In this document: in pieces, positions 1 to 6,727 of the stretch
Position numbering within the stretch: position 1 is the stretch's first letter
Layout: every line of letters begins with the position of its first letter
NCBI GenBank assembly: GCA_964454005.1
Contig: CAYVQE010000013.1
Location: 1 to 64,000 of the forward strand
Reading direction: 5' to 3'
DNA length: 64,000 nucleotides
Origin: CAYVQE01 sp964454005
Lineage (GTDB): Bacteria > Myxococcota > B64-G9
The notes under the pieces: generated by a model
Told to the model about the DNA's origin: nothing
The model's input: only the letters and a program-made list of their open reading frames with translations
Databases searched by the model: none
Translations under genes and position numbers: made by a program

Positions 1-77
1 GCGCTAGAACCAGCCGGGAGGATTCAGCTTCCGCGGACGTGCGTCAGGGCTGGCCCCGGCACGGCTCGGCAGGGGAC

Positions 78-845
78 TTACTTGGAAAACCAGGTCGACA
101 GGAACTCCCGTACGTGGGGATCCTCGCTGTGCTGCAGCGTCTCGGGCGGCCCCTGGTCAACGATGCGCCCCCGATGCAGCATGGCCACCTGGTCGCCCAC
201 CCGGAAGGACGAGGCGATGTCGTGGCTGATGACCACCGAGGTCACGCCCAGCCGCTGCTGGGCGTCCATGATCATCTGGTCGACGTTGTGGGCGGTGATC
301 GGATCCAGGCCGGTGGTGGGCTCATCGTAGAGCAGGATGCGCGGGTCGAGTACGATGGCCCGCGCCAGGCCCACCCGCTTGCGCATGCCGCCCGACAGCT
401 CGGCCGGGAAGCGCTCTTCGACCCCCTCCAGGTCGACCATGGCCAGCTTCTCGTGGACGCGGCGCTCGATCTCGTCGTGGCCGAGCTTGCTGTGCTCCTG
501 CAGCGGGAAAGCCACGTTCTGGCCCACCGACATCGAGTCGAACAGGGCCGCCTGTTGAAAGACCATGCCGAACTTGGACCGCACCCGCACCAGCTCGCGT
601 TCCGGCAGCCCCGAGATCTCCACGCCGTCGACCCACACCTGGCCGCGATCCGGCCGCAGCAGCCCGAGCATGTGCTTCATCAGCACGCTCTTGCCCGAGC
701 CGCTGCCGCCGATGATGACCGTGGTGCGGCCCTCGGCGACCTCGAGCTCGATACCGCGCAGCACATGGTTGTCGCCGAATGACTTGTGCAAATCACGGAT
801 GGCGATCATCGGCCGGCGGGCCTGTTCGGCAACCTCGGCGCCCAT
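78..845 (-). CDS. MlaF-type ABC transporter ATP-binding protein
   Basis: 255 residues, a complete ABC ATPase of the Mla/Ttg2A (phospholipid or organic-solvent tolerance) type. Visible motifs in order: Walker A GGSGSGKS near residue 47, Q-loop in FGMVFQQAALFDSM, signature LSGGMRKR, Walker B ILLYDEPTTGLDP, and the switch His in VVISHD. The long conserved DEPTTGLDPITAHNVD stretch and the FQQAALFDSM motif are typical of MlaF rather than of amino-acid or drug importers. It would energise lipid transport across the cell envelope with an MlaE permease and an MlaD substrate-binding protein, neither of which is in the window; a partner could lie beyond the left edge. It starts five bases after the stop of the Crp/Fnr gene, so the two are probably co-transcribed. 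The start is not certain: a second Met lies at residue 13. Confidence 0.9.
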   Translation of the reverse strand: MGAEVAEQARRPMIAIRDLHKSFGDNHVLRGIELEVAEGRTTVIIGGSGSGKSVLMKHMLGLLRPDRGQVWVDGVEISGLPERELVRVRSKFGMVFQQAALFDSMSVGQNVAFPLQEHSKLGHDEIERRVHEKLAMVDLEGVEERFPAELSGGMRKRVGLARAIVLDPRILLYDEPTTGLDPITAHNVDQMIMDAQQRLGVTSVVISHDIASSFRVGDQVAMLHRGRIVDQGPPETLQHSEDPHVREFLSTWFSK

Positions 846-850
846 GTGGC

Positions 851-1534
851 TCAGCCGACCTCGCGGTAAAAACGGGGCCGCAGCACCACCTGCTTGCCGT
901 CCATCAGCAGCAGCCCGCGGCGCTGCAGTTCGCCGAGCACACGCGAGACGGTCTCGCGCGAGGAGTTGACCATGCTGGCGATGTCCTGCTGGGTGGGCCG
1001 GCGGCGGATCAGGGTCCCGCCCTCGACGGGCTCGCCGTCGGTCTCGCTCAGCTCGAGCAGCAGCCGGGCCACCCGCCCGTAGACGTCGAGCAGGGCCAGG
1101 TTGCCGATGATGGCATCGGCCTTGCGCAGCCGCCGGCTCAACTCGACCATCACGTTGATGGCGGTGGCCGGGCTCTCGGTCAGGTGCAGCAAGAACGAGT
1201 CGCGCTTGAGCACCAGCAGCGTCGAGTCCTCGGTGGTGATCACATTGGCCGAGCGCGGTTGCTCGTCGAGCAGGCTCATCTCGCCGAAGAAGTCGCCCCG
1301 GCTGAAGTAGCTCAGGGTGATCTCCTTGCCGTTCTCGCCGTAGAGCACCACCCGTACCCGGCCGCTGGCGATGATGAACATCGAGTCACCGGGCTCGTCC
1401 TGGCCGCAGACCAGGGTATTCTTGGCATAGTCCTTGGAGATGGCCAAATCGCCCAGCCGATCGAGCGCCGCATCGTCGACGTTGGCGAAGATGGACACCC
1501 GTTTGAACAGCTCGCGCAGCCTCAACGTGGCCAT
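851..1534 (-). CDS. Crp/Fnr-family transcriptional regulator
   Basis: 227 residues. The N-terminal two thirds is a cyclic-nucleotide-binding fold (ISKDYAKNTLVCGQDEPGDS, then GDFFGEMSLLDEQPRSANV, whose GEMSLLD-xx-RSA motif is the phosphate-binding cassette of cNMP-responsive members). The C-terminal third is a Crp-type winged helix: PTQQDIASMVNSSRETVSRVL is the recognition-helix region. No Cys cluster for an FeS site is seen, so an FNR-type oxygen sensor is unlikely. The ATG was chosen because it begins the conserved LRLRELFKRVSIFANVDDAALD region. It is divergent from thiC across a 144 bp spacer and leads a two-gene unit with the MlaF-like ATPase, suggesting control of envelope lipid transport or autoregulation. 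Confidence 0.92.
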   Translation of the reverse strand: MATLRLRELFKRVSIFANVDDAALDRLGDLAISKDYAKNTLVCGQDEPGDSMFIIASGRVRVVLYGENGKEITLSYFSRGDFFGEMSLLDEQPRSANVITTEDSTLLVLKRDSFLLHLTESPATAINVMVELSRRLRKADAIIGNLALLDVYGRVARLLLELSETDGEPVEGGTLIRRRPTQQDIASMVNSSRETVSRVLGELQRRGLLLMDGKQVVLRPRFYREVG

Positions 1535-1578
1535 GGACCGGCTCCCGAAGAATGGGCCCTCGGTACGGGGCTCAGACG

Positions 1579-1608
1579 AGGCTAACCGGCAGTCGCGGCC
1601 GGTGTCAA
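1579..1608 (-). promoter_or_regulatory. Promoter of the Crp/Fnr-MlaF unit
   Basis: Read on the minus strand: TTGACA at 1608-1603, an 18 bp spacer and TAGCCT at 1584-1579. The predicted start of transcription is near 1572, about 37 bases before the ATG. The same -35/-10 style recurs through the window. Confidence 0.6.
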
Positions 1609-1642
1609 CGCCGGCGCCGGGCCTCCGGGGCCGGAACGGTGG

Positions 1643-1671
1643 TTGACAGGCGGCCGGCCTGGAGCTAAGCA
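1643..1671 (+). promoter_or_regulatory. Possible thiC promoter
   Basis: TTGACA at 1643-1648 with a 17 bp spacer and a poor -10 (TAAGCA, 1666-1671). If used, transcription would begin at or next to the thiC ATG (1679), giving a nearly leaderless message. The good -35 and weak -10 make this a tentative call. No TPP-riboswitch signature was recognised in the 144 bp spacer. Confidence 0.35.
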
Positions 1672-1678
1672 GGGGCCC

Positions 1679-3049
1679 ATGACGACGACACGCATCGAAA
1701 GCGCCCGCCGGGGCGATGTCAGCGACGAGCTGCGCCAGGTGGCCGAGGCCGAGGGGCTGGCCGCCGAGCAGCTCGCCGAACGGCTGGCCGCCGGCGAGGT
1801 GGTCATCACCCGCAACCGGCAGCGCAGCGACATCGCGCCGCTGGGCATCGGCCGCGATCTGGGGATCAAGATCAACGCCAACATCGGCACCTCGCGAGAT
1901 GCGCTGGACGTGGCCGGCGAGGTGCGCAAGGCCCGCGCCGCGGTGGCCGCCGGCGCCCACACGGTCATGGACCTGTCGACCGGGGGCGACCTGGCCGCCA
2001 TCCGGGCCCAGGTGATGCGCGCCGCGCCGGTGCCGCTGGGCACGGTGCCGATCTACGAAGCGGCCGCCCGGGCGCTCGACGACCACAGCTCCTTCTGCCT
2101 GATGACCGAAGACGACCTGTTCGCCGTGGTCGAGGATCACCTGCGCAGTGGGGTGGACTTCTTGACGGTCCACTGCGGAGTGACCCTGACCAGCCTGGAG
2201 CGCATGCACAGCGAGGGCCGCCTGATGGACGTGGTCTCGCGCGGCGGTGCGCTGACGGTGGCCTGGATGCGCTACAACCAGCGCGACAACCCGCTCTACA
2301 CCGGCTTCGACCGGCTGCTCGAGCTGTGCCGCGGCTACGACGCCACCCTGTCGCTGGGCGACGGCTTCCGGCCCGGCGCCACGGCCGACGCCACCGACCG
2401 GGCCCAGCTGCACGAGCTGATCACGCTGGGCGAGCTGCAGCAGCGCGCACTGGAAGCCGGGGTCCAGGCCATGATCGAAGGTCCCGGCCACGTGCCGCTC
2501 GATCAGGTCGCTGCCAACGTGCAGCTCGAGAAACGCCTTTGCCACGGTGCGCCGTTCTACGTTCTGGGCCCGCTGGTGACCGACCGGGCCCCCGGCTACG
2601 ACCACATCACCGGCGCCATCGGCGGGGCGGTGGCCGCCTGGGCCGGAGCGGACTTCTTGTGCTACGTCACGCCGGCCGAGCACCTGCGCTTGCCCGACGA
2701 GGAGGATGTGCGCCAGGGCGTGACCGCATCGCGCATCGCCGCGGTGGCCGGCGAGTTGGCCCAGCGCCGTCCGCCGGCGCTGGCGGCCGAGCGCGCGATG
2801 GCTTCCAGCCGCCACGCGCTGGACTGGGAGCAGATGTACGGGCTGGCCATCGACCCGGAGCTGGCCCGCCGGGTGCGCGCCGAGGCGCCGCCGTCGACCG
2901 ACGACAGCGTCTGCTCGATGTGCGGCGAGTTCTGCGCCATCAAGGTCCAGCGCGAGGCGGCCGAGGCGGAAGTCGAGGCGGGAAGCGAAGAGGCACCACA
3001 GCCGAATCAGGTGCAAAAGGACTTGACAGGGACTGGGCCGAACGGGTAA
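1679..3049 (+). CDS. thiC: Phosphomethylpyrimidine synthase ThiC
   Basis: 456 residues. ThiC is the radical-SAM enzyme that converts aminoimidazole ribotide to the hydroxymethylpyrimidine phosphate used for thiamine. Diagnostic features are INANIGTSRD, VMDLSTGGDL, GTVPIYEA, FLTVHCGV, LSLGDGFRPG, MIEGPGHVPLDQ, DHITGAIGG and the C-terminal CSMCGEFC cluster (CX2CX4C) that binds the 4Fe-4S centre. The ATG at 1679 was preferred over one twelve codons upstream because MTTTRIESARRG matches the family N-terminus. thiD, which acts after ThiC in the pyrimidine branch, is 6.5 kb away in its own unit. The last codons and the stop overlap the tRNA promoter. Confidence 0.97.
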   Translation: MTTTRIESARRGDVSDELRQVAEAEGLAAEQLAERLAAGEVVITRNRQRSDIAPLGIGRDLGIKINANIGTSRDALDVAGEVRKARAAVAAGAHTVMDLSTGGDLAAIRAQVMRAAPVPLGTVPIYEAAARALDDHSSFCLMTEDDLFAVVEDHLRSGVDFLTVHCGVTLTSLERMHSEGRLMDVVSRGGALTVAWMRYNQRDNPLYTGFDRLLELCRGYDATLSLGDGFRPGATADATDRAQLHELITLGELQQRALEAGVQAMIEGPGHVPLDQVAANVQLEKRLCHGAPFYVLGPLVTDRAPGYDHITGAIGGAVAAWAGADFLCYVTPAEHLRLPDEEDVRQGVTASRIAAVAGELAQRRPPALAAERAMASSRHALDWEQMYGLAIDPELARRVRAEAPPSTDDSVCSMCGEFCAIKVQREAAEAEVEAGSEEAPQPNQVQKDLTGTGPNG

Positions 3050-3052
3050 AAA
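3023..3052 (+). promoter_or_regulatory. tRNA promoter embedded in the thiC 3' end
   Basis: TTGACA (3023-3028), 18 bp spacer, TAAAAA (3047-3052). The -35 lies in thiC coding sequence and the -10 overlaps the thiC TAA (3047-3049). The predicted start near 3059 is followed by a GC-rich discriminator, as in stable-RNA promoters under stringent control. Confidence 0.65.
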
Positions 3053-3091
3053 CCGCTCCGCTGCGCGAGCAGGAATGCGGATCGTTGACAG

Positions 3092-3164
3092 GCCGACGTA
3101 GCTCAGTTGGTAGAGCAGCTGATTCGTAATCAGCAGGCCAGCGGTTCAAGTCCGCTCGTCGGCT
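3092..3164 (+). tRNA. tRNA-Thr (anticodon CGT)
   Basis: A 73-nt cloverleaf folds by eye: 7 bp acceptor (GCCGACG with CGTCGGC), D arm GCTC/GAGC, anticodon stem GCTGA/TCAGC around loop TTCGTAA (anticodon CGT, reads ACG), T arm AGCGG/CCGCT with loop TTCAAGT, and discriminator T. The 3' CCA is not encoded. Confidence 0.95.
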
Positions 3165-3187
3165 TTGAAAATTGGCGCTGCCATTCA

Positions 3188-3260
3188 GGCCCCATCGTCT
3201 AGCGGTCTAGGACACCGGGCTCTCAATCCGGGAACAGGGGTTCAAGTCCCCTTGGGGTCA
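3188..3260 (+). tRNA. tRNA-Glu (anticodon CTC)
   Basis: A 73-nt cloverleaf: acceptor GGCCCCA pairs with TGGGGTC (one G-U pair), D-arm region TCGTCTAGCGGTCTAGGAC as in other tRNA-Glu, anticodon stem CCGGG/TCCGG around loop CTCTCAA (anticodon CTC, reads GAG), T arm AGGGG/CCCCT with loop TTCAAGT, discriminator A. CCA is not encoded. It lies 23 nt after tRNA-Thr and is probably cut from the same transcript. Confidence 0.95.
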
Positions 3261-3265
3261 TCAGC

Positions 3266-3304
3266 GGGCCGCCGGGAAATCCCCGGCGGCCCTTTTTCTT
3301 TTTT
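3266..3304 (+). terminator. Rho-independent terminator of the tRNA operon
   Basis: A perfect 11-bp stem (GGGCCGCCGGG, 3266-3276, with CCCGGCGGCCC, 3282-3292), a 5-nt loop, and a T-rich tail (3293-3304, one C interruption). This is the clearest intrinsic terminator in the window. The mazG ribosome-binding site follows immediately. Confidence 0.92.
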
Positions 3305-3315
3305 GGAGGCTGCCC

Positions 3316-4143
3316 ATCGCCCCGGCGCCGTACAGCTTCGACGACCTGATCGCCATCATGGCGCGGCTGCGCGCGCCCGACGGCTGCCCCTGGGATCGCG
3401 AGCAGACGCTGCAAAGCCTGCGGCCCTACCTGATCGAGGAGGCCTACGAGCTGCTCGAGGTCATGGACGGCGGCGACCCCGACCAACACTGCGAGGAGCT
3501 GGGCGATTTGTTGCTGCAGATCGTGTTCCAGAGCCAGTTGGCGGCCGAACGCGGCGACTTCGACGCCCGCGACGTGGTCGCCGGCCTGTGCCGCAAGCTG
3601 GTGCGCCGCCATCCGCACGTGTTCGGCGAGGAGTCGGCAGCCAGCGCCGATGACGTGGTGGTACACTGGGAACGCATCAAACGCCAGGAGAAACAGCGCC
3701 GGGACGGGTCAGCGCCCGCCGGGGCCCTGGACGGCGTGCCCGCCAGCCTGCCCGGCCTGTTGGCCGCCCAGAAGCTCGGCCAGCGGGCCGCTCGGGTGGG
3801 CTTCGACTGGGACGGCCCGCAGGCCGTGCGCGAGAAGCTGCACGAGGAGATCGGCGAACTCGAGCAGGCCCTGGATGCGGCGCCGGGCACCGAACGGCGG
3901 GCCGCGCTGGCCTGGGAACTCGGCGATCTGCTCTTCGCCGCCACCAACCTGGCGCGCCACCTGGACCTCGATGCGGAGGATGCCCTGCGCCTGGCCAACC
4001 AGCGCTTCCGGCGCCGTTTCGCCCTGGTCGAGCGGCTGGCGGCCGAGCGCGGCATCGACCTGCGCCAGGCCGACATCGACGCCCTCGAGGCCCTGTGGCA
4101 GGAGGCCAAGGCCCGCCTCGCGCCGGCCGCAAAACAGTCCTGA
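3316..4143 (+). CDS. mazG: Nucleoside triphosphate pyrophosphohydrolase MazG (non-canonical start)
   Basis: 275 residues if started at the ATC at 3316. MazG hydrolyses NTPs and dNTPs to monophosphates and clears damaged or excess nucleotides. Two MazG modules are visible: CPWDREQTLQSLRPYLIEEAYELLEV with the EExxE and ELGDLLLQIVF metal motifs, and a second with HEEIGELEQAL and ELGDLLFAATNLAR. The first in-frame ATG (3358) would remove the conserved segment SFDDLIAI that begins the family's first helix. A strong GGAGG (3305-3309) sits 6 nt before an in-frame ATC at 3316, and no in-frame ATG, GTG or TTG lies between them. I therefore place the start at ATC; CTG at 3310 is too close to the GGAGG. 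The internal ATG remains the conventional alternative. Confidence 0.85.
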   Translation: MAPAPYSFDDLIAIMARLRAPDGCPWDREQTLQSLRPYLIEEAYELLEVMDGGDPDQHCEELGDLLLQIVFQSQLAAERGDFDARDVVAGLCRKLVRRHPHVFGEESAASADDVVVHWERIKRQEKQRRDGSAPAGALDGVPASLPGLLAAQKLGQRAARVGFDWDGPQAVREKLHEEIGELEQALDAAPGTERRAALAWELGDLLFAATNLARHLDLDAEDALRLANQRFRRRFALVERLAAERGIDLRQADIDALEALWQEAKARLAPAAKQS

Positions 4144-4824
4144 GGCGGACCCGCCAGCGGTCCGGATCCGGCTTTCCAACAGAAAATGTGGAAAACCTGT
4201 GGGAAGCGCTGTGAGAAAGGGCGGCAAGCCCCCAACGGCCACGCATTTACCACGGATTGCACAAATTCGTGTCATCTGATAAATATCAAATTTACAGGCA
4301 TCTGACTATAAAAAGTCCCCATCCGACCCCCATTTTGGTGACAGGCCCCAGATCGGGCCGGATCGGGCTCTGAACTGTGGTCAAACCGGACTCCAGTAGT
4401 CAGTTTTCCACAGTCCGGCGGTCTTGGCACTACAGCCACAACGGACTGCGCCGCCGGTACCCCGCAAGCGCCCGCCACCCAAAGCCGAGCCCGTCCCCCG
4501 GACGAGCAACCCGCGGATCGGCGGGCCCAATTCACCACCGCCGCACTCGGGACGGTGCGCGCTGCGGCCCTTCCCCGACCCGGCGCCCCAACACCGCACC
4601 GGCCGGGCGGCCGCGGACCACGGACGTTCGCGACGGGAGTCAGAAACCCCTCGTCCTCCAACCAAATAGGAGGTCCTGGGGCCCATTTTGCTTGACAAAC
4701 GCCGGCGCCGCGCGGTAGTAAATGCGCCCCACACCGGAGACCGGGGCCGCGGTGCGGCCGTCGATCCGGTATTGTCTGAAGCGATTCGGCCGCGGCGGCG
4801 ATCGCGGCATGGAGGGCAGGAGCA
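4144..4824 (+). other. 680 bp intergenic region with an AT-rich island
   Basis: No convincing gene. Bases 4261-4316 are about 29 % GC in a roughly 70 % GC contig and contain a direct repeat CATCTGA (4273-4279 and 4299-4305). Two inverted copies of TTTTCCACA, one mismatch from the DnaA box TTATCCACA, flank the island (4187-4195 minus, 4404-4412 plus), with a weaker TGTGGGAA at 4198-4205. The part from 4413 to 4690 shows nothing recognisable. The right end carries the rpsT promoter. Confidence 0.5.
4692..4721 (+). promoter_or_regulatory. rpsT promoter
   Basis: TTGACA (4692-4697), 18 bp spacer, TAGTAA (4716-4721). The transcript would have a leader of about 100 nt before the GTG start, long enough for the S20 autoregulation seen in other bacteria, though no such element was identified. 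Confidence 0.55.
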
Positions 4825-5097
4825 GTGGCCAATCATCCCTCGGCGAAAAAGCGCCACCGGCAGAGCCTCAAGCGCAAGTCCCGCAACGCCGCCCGGCGTT
4901 CGCAAGTGCTGACCGCGACGCGCAAGCTGGAAAAAGCCATCCAGGACAAAGATCAGGACAGCGCCAAGCAGCTGTTGACCGGCGCTGTAGCGCAGGTGAT
5001 GCGCGCCCGGACCAAGGGCGTCTACCACCGCAACACCGCCGCTCGCAAGGTGGCCCGACTGCACCGCATGGTCCACCGGGCCTTCGAGCGCCCGTAG
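4825..5097 (+). CDS. rpsT: 30S ribosomal protein S20
   Basis: 90 residues, normal length for S20, Lys/Arg-rich, beginning MANHPSAKKRHRQSLKRKSR and containing the conserved NTAARKVARLHR segment near the C-terminus. The protein binds the 5' domain of 16S rRNA. The start codon is GTG, as is frequent for rpsT, preceded by GGAGGG. It is convergent with holA, with 34 bp between stops. The neighbourhood rpsT-holA-lptE-leuS is a conserved arrangement in several deltaproteobacterial lineages. Confidence 0.96.
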   Translation: MANHPSAKKRHRQSLKRKSRNAARRSQVLTATRKLEKAIQDKDQDSAKQLLTGAVAQVMRARTKGVYHRNTAARKVARLHRMVHRAFERP

Positions 5098-5131
5098 CGG
5101 CCGCGCTGCCAGCCCCCGCCCGTCCGCGCCC

Positions 5132-6193
5132 TCACCGCCGCTGGTTGCGCGCGTCCCCGCGCTCGCACAGCTGACGCACCAGAAGCTCCAGCACCAGTGC
5201 ATCCGCCAGACCGCTGCTCTTGAGCCGGCGGTCGGCCAGCCCGAGCTGTTGCAACCGGCGGGCCAGGCCGGGGGGCGAAAAACGCCGGGCCTGCTTGAGC
5301 GATTTTTTGACCACGAACGGGTGCAGCCCCAGCGCCTGGCGGATGGAGTCCGATCCCTCGCCCCGCTGCGCCAGGGACTGGACCCGGGCCAGATTGCGGA
5401 AGTGGCGCGCCAGGTGACCGAGCAACGCCAGCGGGCTCTCGCCGTCGCGCAGCATCCGGCGCAGCCCCACCAGCGCCTGGCGCAAACGGCCCTCGGCCGC
5501 GGCATCGGTCAGATCGAACACCGACTGGGTGCGGGTATCGGCCACCACCTCGACCACATCGGCGGCGGCCACCCGACCCCGGCCGCCCTTGTACAGCGCC
5601 AGCTTCTCGATGGCCTGATCCAGCGCGCCCAGATCCTCGCCGATGGCCTCGACCAGGGCGTAGAGCCCGTCCCGATCCACCTGCAAGCCGCCCTGCTCGA
5701 GTAGCTTTTCGGCCAACCGCGGTAGCTCGCGGGGTTTGGGCCGCGGGCAGTCGACGACCGTTCCGCCGCCCTTCTCGATCGCCTTCTTGTAGGCCCGCGC
5801 CGCCTTGGCCGCCTTGGAGCGCCGCGGGTCGCGGGTCTTCGGACCGGCCCCGCGGACCACCAGCACCAGGCTGGTGGTGGGCACCGGTTCGGCCAGGTAG
5901 ACGGCCAGGCGCTTCTGTTCCTCGGCCCCCAGGGACTGGGCATCGCGCAGCACGATCAGCCGCCGGCCGCCGAACAGCGAGCCCGTCCGGGCGGCCGCCT
6001 CGACCTCGGCCGCGGTGCTGTCGCGGCCATCCAGCCGAGTCAGCGCCAGGTCGGGTTGAGCGGCGGCGGCCAGCACGCGCTCGGAGATGAGCCCCAGGGC
6101 GCGATCGACCAGCGCGCCCTCCTCGCCGCAGATCAGGTAGGCCGCGGCCGGCTCGTCCGCACGCAGCTGCCGGGCCAGCTCGGTGACGTCCAT
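5132..6193 (-). CDS. holA: DNA polymerase III subunit delta
   Basis: 353 residues, the clamp-loader delta subunit that opens the beta clamp. The N-terminal domain contains AAAYLICGEEGALVDRAL and the LFGGRRLIVLRDAQ segment typical of HolA. The central part holds DLGALDQAIEKLALY, and the C-terminal collar includes SVFDLTDAAAEG and HPFVVKKSLKQARRF. A Lys/Arg-rich stretch, RDPRRSKAAKAARAYKKA, lies around residue 125. The ATG follows the lptE stop directly, with GGAGG six bases upstream, so it is the last gene of the leuS-lptE-holA operon. Confidence 0.92.
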   Translation of the reverse strand: MDVTELARQLRADEPAAAYLICGEEGALVDRALGLISERVLAAAAQPDLALTRLDGRDSTAAEVEAAARTGSLFGGRRLIVLRDAQSLGAEEQKRLAVYLAEPVPTTSLVLVVRGAGPKTRDPRRSKAAKAARAYKKAIEKGGGTVVDCPRPKPRELPRLAEKLLEQGGLQVDRDGLYALVEAIGEDLGALDQAIEKLALYKGGRGRVAAADVVEVVADTRTQSVFDLTDAAAEGRLRQALVGLRRMLRDGESPLALLGHLARHFRNLARVQSLAQRGEGSDSIRQALGLHPFVVKKSLKQARRFSPPGLARRLQQLGLADRRLKSSGLADALVLELLVRQLCERGDARNQRR

Positions 6194-6727
6194 TCAGAAC
6201 CTCCCCACCAGGCGGTCGACCGCCCGGCGGGCCAGCCGCGCCAGAGCGCGCCGCACGGCCAGCTGTCGGTTGGCCTCGGTACCGCGCAAATCAGGGGCCG
6301 ACAGGTACGACACGCGCTCGTCCAGGCGCCAGGGCGGCACCGCCCCGTCCGGGCCGCGCAGCGCCATCTCGACGACCACCCGCACCTCCTGCTCGCGGGT
6401 GCGGTAGCGCCCCCCGCGCACCGCCACCGCCCGCGGTACCGCCTCGGCCGCCAGCACCCGGGCCCACAGCGCCGGACAGCCGGGCCCGGCGCGGTCGGCC
6501 GCAACCAGCTGCAAGCCCGCCCGGGCCGCCTCGCGCCGCAGGGCCCGGGTGAAGTGGGCGGCCGGCCAGGCCTCGGTGGTGCGGTGCTCGGCCAGGGGAA
6601 TGGCCAGCCGGCGCCCGCCTTCGGCCAACCGGGCCTCGCCGGTGGAGAAGCGGTAGCCGCAGCCCAGCAGCAGCCCGCCCAGCAACAGCGCCAGCGCGGG
6701 CCAGCGTGGCGAGCGCCGGCCGCTCAG
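6194..6727 (-). CDS. lptE: LPS-assembly lipoprotein LptE (CTG start)
   Basis: 177 residues from a CTG that overlaps the leuS TGA as CTGA. LptE is the outer-membrane lipoprotein that plugs the LptD barrel for LPS delivery. The N-terminus is a lipoprotein signal: a basic n-region (SGRRSPRWP), a hydrophobic ALALLLGGLLL and a lipobox ending in GCGYRFS. The GCGY start of the mature protein and later motifs (FTRALRREAARAGL, EANRQLAVRRALARLARR) fit the family. No in-frame ATG or GTG exists near the 5' end; the only alternative, a TTG inside the hydrophobic stretch, would delete the n-region. The low sequence conservation of LptE means the name leans partly on position between leuS and holA. Confidence 0.8.
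   Translation of the reverse strand: MSGRRSPRWPALALLLGGLLLGCGYRFSTGEARLAEGGRRLAIPLAEHRTTEAWPAAHFTRALRREAARAGLQLVAADRAGPGCPALWARVLAAEAVPRAVAVRGGRYRTREQEVRVVVEMALRGPDGAVPPWRLDERVSYLSAPDLRGTEANRQLAVRRALARLARRAVDRLVGRF

Noticed and set aside
1535..1678. TPP riboswitch upstream of thiC
   Set aside because: The conserved TPP-aptamer words were not found and the spacer is occupied by two promoter-like elements. Not excluded by a covariance search, which I could not run.
851..3016. A 721-codon minus-strand frame extending the Crp/Fnr regulator upstream across thiC
   Set aside because: Only the last 227 codons are the regulator; the rest is antisense to thiC and lacks family similarity.
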